From: Ophiostoma sp. CBS 140.51
Lineage: Eukaryota > Ascomycota > Sordariomycetes > Ophiostomatales > Ophiostomataceae
Assembly: GCA_029298735.1 (NCBI GenBank)
Contig: JANSLP010000099.1
Location: 1-64,000, forward strand
Length of the DNA: 64,000 nt
Direction: 5' to 3'
Shown: piece after piece, positions 61,641-64,000 of the stretch
How the letters are laid out: each line of letters begins with the position of its first letter
Position numbering within the stretch: the stretch's first letter is position 1
Position numbers and translations under genes: made by a program
Notes under the pieces: model-generated
Seen by the model: only the letters and a program-made list of their open reading frames with translations
Told to the model about the DNA's origin: nothing
Databases searched by the model: none

Positions 61641-63776
61641 TTAGGGCCGGCCTGAAAAGTTGTTGTAGAGACTGTGAGATGTTAGTAAACCATGTCTTAC
61701 ATTGGTTTTGGGTATGGGTGTCAAAGGGGGGTTAAAGGCACACACCTGATATCCTCCCGATACTCGGAGCCCTCGTCGTTCTCCTGGTGGCGCACACCGT
61801 TCACCGGGCCACTGCTGGCGACCAGGAAAGCACCGTCGCCGTTGGTGGTGACGGAGCCAGCCGCCGGCTTCTTGCCCGTGGTGTGAATAATGTTAAGGCG
61901 CTCAAAGTAGTTGTCGGGGACGGGCGTCTTGTAGTTGCCGCAGAAGACGCCGACTTCAAAGTCGGTGACCTTGCTTGTGCTGTCGACGGCCTCTATACAG
62001 GCCTCCTTGAGATCCTCAAGGGTCTGGAAGACGAGGGCGTCGCACTTGATCAGGTCGGTCATATCCTGCAGGGAACGGCCGTGGGCCAAAAGCTGAGCGG
62101 GGTCGGCAAGGTCGATACCGTGGACGTGGGGGTGGGTGATTTCGGGACTGCACGAAACTAGAATGATGCGCTTGGCCTCGCACTCTTTGACCATCTGCAC
62201 AATCTCGCGTGACGTGGTACCGCGCACAATACTGTCGTCAACCAGGCACACGACCTTGTCCTTGAACTCGGACGCGATGGGCGACAGCTTGCGGCGCACA
62301 CTCTTTTGCCGTGCCTTCTGGCCGGGAAGAATAAATGTGCGGTAGACGTAACGGTTCTTGACGAAACCGTTGGAGAAGGGCTTTTGGAGGGCCTCGGCCA
62401 GGGTGGCGGCGGCCGTGTTACTTGTCTCAGGGATGGGGATGACGACGTCAATGTCCTTGATGACATCCTCGCTCAGCACCTCGCGCATCCGCTTGGCAAG
62501 CTTGACACCCATGTTCTGGCGACTGCGGTGGACGGAGATACCATCGATGCAGCTGTCGGCTCTGGCCAGGTAGAGGTACTCGAACAGGTCGGGGGTGTAG
62601 GACTTGGGCGCAACAATCTGCGCAAAGCGCGGAGCCTCGCCCTTCTTGATAAAGACAGCCTGGCCAGGTAGGATGTCGACAATGTTCTTGAAGCCTAACT
62701 GCACGAGGGCAATGGACTCGGAAGCGAGGAAGTAGTCGGTGGCACCCTCGAGTGTCTCAGACGGACGGGAACCCATGCAGAGCGGGCGGATACCGTTCTG
62801 GTCACGGAAACCCAGGATACCGAACCCGGCGAGCATGGCAGTGCAAGCGAAGGCACCGATGCAACGGGCATAGACCTCACGGAGAGCAGAGAAGACGTCG
62901 TCGACGTTAGCGCGGGCCTTGCCCAGCTCGCCGAGGGCGTGAGCGAAGATGTTGAGGCTGGACGAAGGCGTTAGCAAGAGAAAATACGGGAGATAAATGC
63001 CAATATATACGGCAGCTATGACGACAAACATACAGAAGCTCAGAGTCGGAGTCGGTGTTGACGTGGCGACGAGCCTCGTAGTCGAGGAAGGTGACGAGGT
63101 CGGGGGTGTTGACGAGGTTGCCGTTGACGCTCATGGACAGACCGTAGGGAGAGTTGACGAAGAAAGGTTGAGCCTCAGCGCTGTAACATAAGTGTTAGTG
63201 ACGTCAATAAACAAACGAGAAAACGTATCTGGGGTGGACTCGTGTGACATACGCAGAAGTGGTACCGGCGGTGGGGTAACGGACATGGGAGATGCCCATG
63301 AAGCCGGGAAGAGCGGCGGTCGAGACGCGGCGGCCCTCGTCAAAGACCTTGCTGGCCATGCCGAGACCCTTGCACTGGGACACACGGCCGCCCTGGCACA
63401 CGGCAATACCGGCGGCATCTTGACCACGCTGTTACGCATGTCAGTATTGAACGGAAATATGGATATACAGCACGACGATAAGATGTAAAAGAAGAAGAAA
63501 ACAAATAAAAACAAAAACGACGTATTCGATAATCTTTTGTCGACGTTCGTAGGGAGGGAGCACTAACGTGTTGCAGGTAGAAGAGCGACTCGTGGAGTTC
63601 GGCGGCGGCCGAGTCAGCCTTGGAATCACCAAGCTGGAAGCAAAAAGAGTCACGGTCAGCAAATTGTCGTCACTTTGACTTCAGATCTTGGATCTGGATC
63701 TGGATCTGGATCTTGCACCCCGCGTGGGGGAACCATTGTATAAGGAACGTACAAGGATGGCTGAAATACCACACAT
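61641..63776 (-). CDS. ADE4: Amidophosphoribosyltransferase (first step of purine synthesis)
   Basis: Transfers the glutamine amide nitrogen to PRPP, making 5-phosphoribosylamine, the committed step of IMP synthesis in the cytosol. Six minus-strand exons: 63776-63753, 63633-63568, 63428-63253, 63180-63034, 62957-61746 and 61671-61641. They sum to 1656 bases in frame (551 residues). Exon 1 encodes only MCGISAIL; Cys2 becomes the N-terminal nucleophile of the Ntn glutaminase. Next come FYLQHRGQDAAGIAV, GISHVRYPTAGTT, QPFFVNSPYGLSMSVNGNLVN and NTDSDSELL. The PRPP site is VCLVDDSIVRGTT near residue 380. ILPGQ and RNGI-type blocks follow the family order. The last exon is ten codons, ISLYNNFSGRP. 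No propeptide is present, as usual for fungal enzymes. A CCAAT box (minus strand, 63925-63929) lies about 150 bases upstream of the start. Confidence 0.95.
63683..63715. repeat. GGATCT hexamer repeat in ADE4 intron 1
   Basis: About four to five head-to-tail copies of GGATCT lie inside the first ADE4 intron (63634-63752). Visible directly. Confidence 0.75.
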
Positions 63777-64000
63777 TGTGACTGTGTTTGTCGGAGTTCA
63801 ACCTGAGATTGGAGAGGATCAAAGATGAAGACCTGCCGGTGACTGGATGGCGGGTCGAGAGAAAAAGAGAGCACGAAATCGGGAGGAGAGGAAAGTCGTC
63901 GAGTAAAAGGCGTCGACGACAGTGATTGGCGGGCACTTGCGGTTCTTGCGGAGGGCGATCCTGTGATGGGAGACACAGAATTGCAGCAGACGCAAAATTC

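Overview
The window is nuclear DNA of a filamentous ascomycete, probably a sordariomycete. Genes carry zero to five short introns with GTRNGT donors, CTAAC-type branch points and YAG acceptors. They include a Zn2Cys6 regulator, fungal-type MFS pumps, a Dbp10 helicase, a Syo1 importin adaptor, a Snf2/Sth1-type remodeller and a tRNA-Val with a short intron. Class and genus are inferences from gene style only.

Layout. 0-4.2 kb: no supportable gene. 4.2-7.0 kb: a vacuolar Ca2+/H+ exchanger, possibly with a seven-base first coding exon. 7.8-9.0 kb (minus): a four-exon TMEM42/EamA-type membrane protein. 9.1-15.8 kb: a long gene-free stretch ahead of an FLR1/MDR1-type drug:H+ antiporter (15.8-17.9 kb). 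19.2-23.1 kb: a large Rog1/DUF676-type serine lipase. 23.4-25.1 kb: an unrecognised low-complexity protein. 26.4-33.5 kb: a nuclear RNA-biology block of DBP10 (60S assembly), a DNAJC8/Spf31-type J protein (splicing) and SYO1 (Rpl5/Rpl11 import).

33.5-38.4 kb is a decaying accessory island with AT-rich and purine-rich flanks. It holds an ankyrin-repeat protein with a C-terminal DYW-like deaminase domain, cut by a single in-frame TAG. Immediately downstream lies a 5'-truncated remnant resembling the alpha/beta-hydrolase (SesB-like) effector domains of fungal allorecognition and NLR systems. The remnant carries two nonsense codons and a frameshift but keeps a well-formed intron.

38.5-51.6 kb looks like a carboxylic-acid catabolic gene cluster: a TcuA-type flavoprotein, a divergent Zn2Cys6 regulator, a class II aldolase, a PIG3-type oxidoreductase, a LigI-type amidohydrolase and a Jen-like carboxylate transporter. 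An exact 10-mer, CTCCGTCTAA, occurs three times, all in promoters of this cluster, and is a candidate binding site for the cluster regulator. CreA/Mig1-type sites lie upstream of the transporter.

52.3-64 kb returns to housekeeping genes: WDR70, a 1520-residue Snf21/Sth1/BRG1-type chromatin-remodelling ATPase, tRNA-Val(CAC), and a six-exon amidophosphoribosyltransferase (ADE4) on the minus strand.
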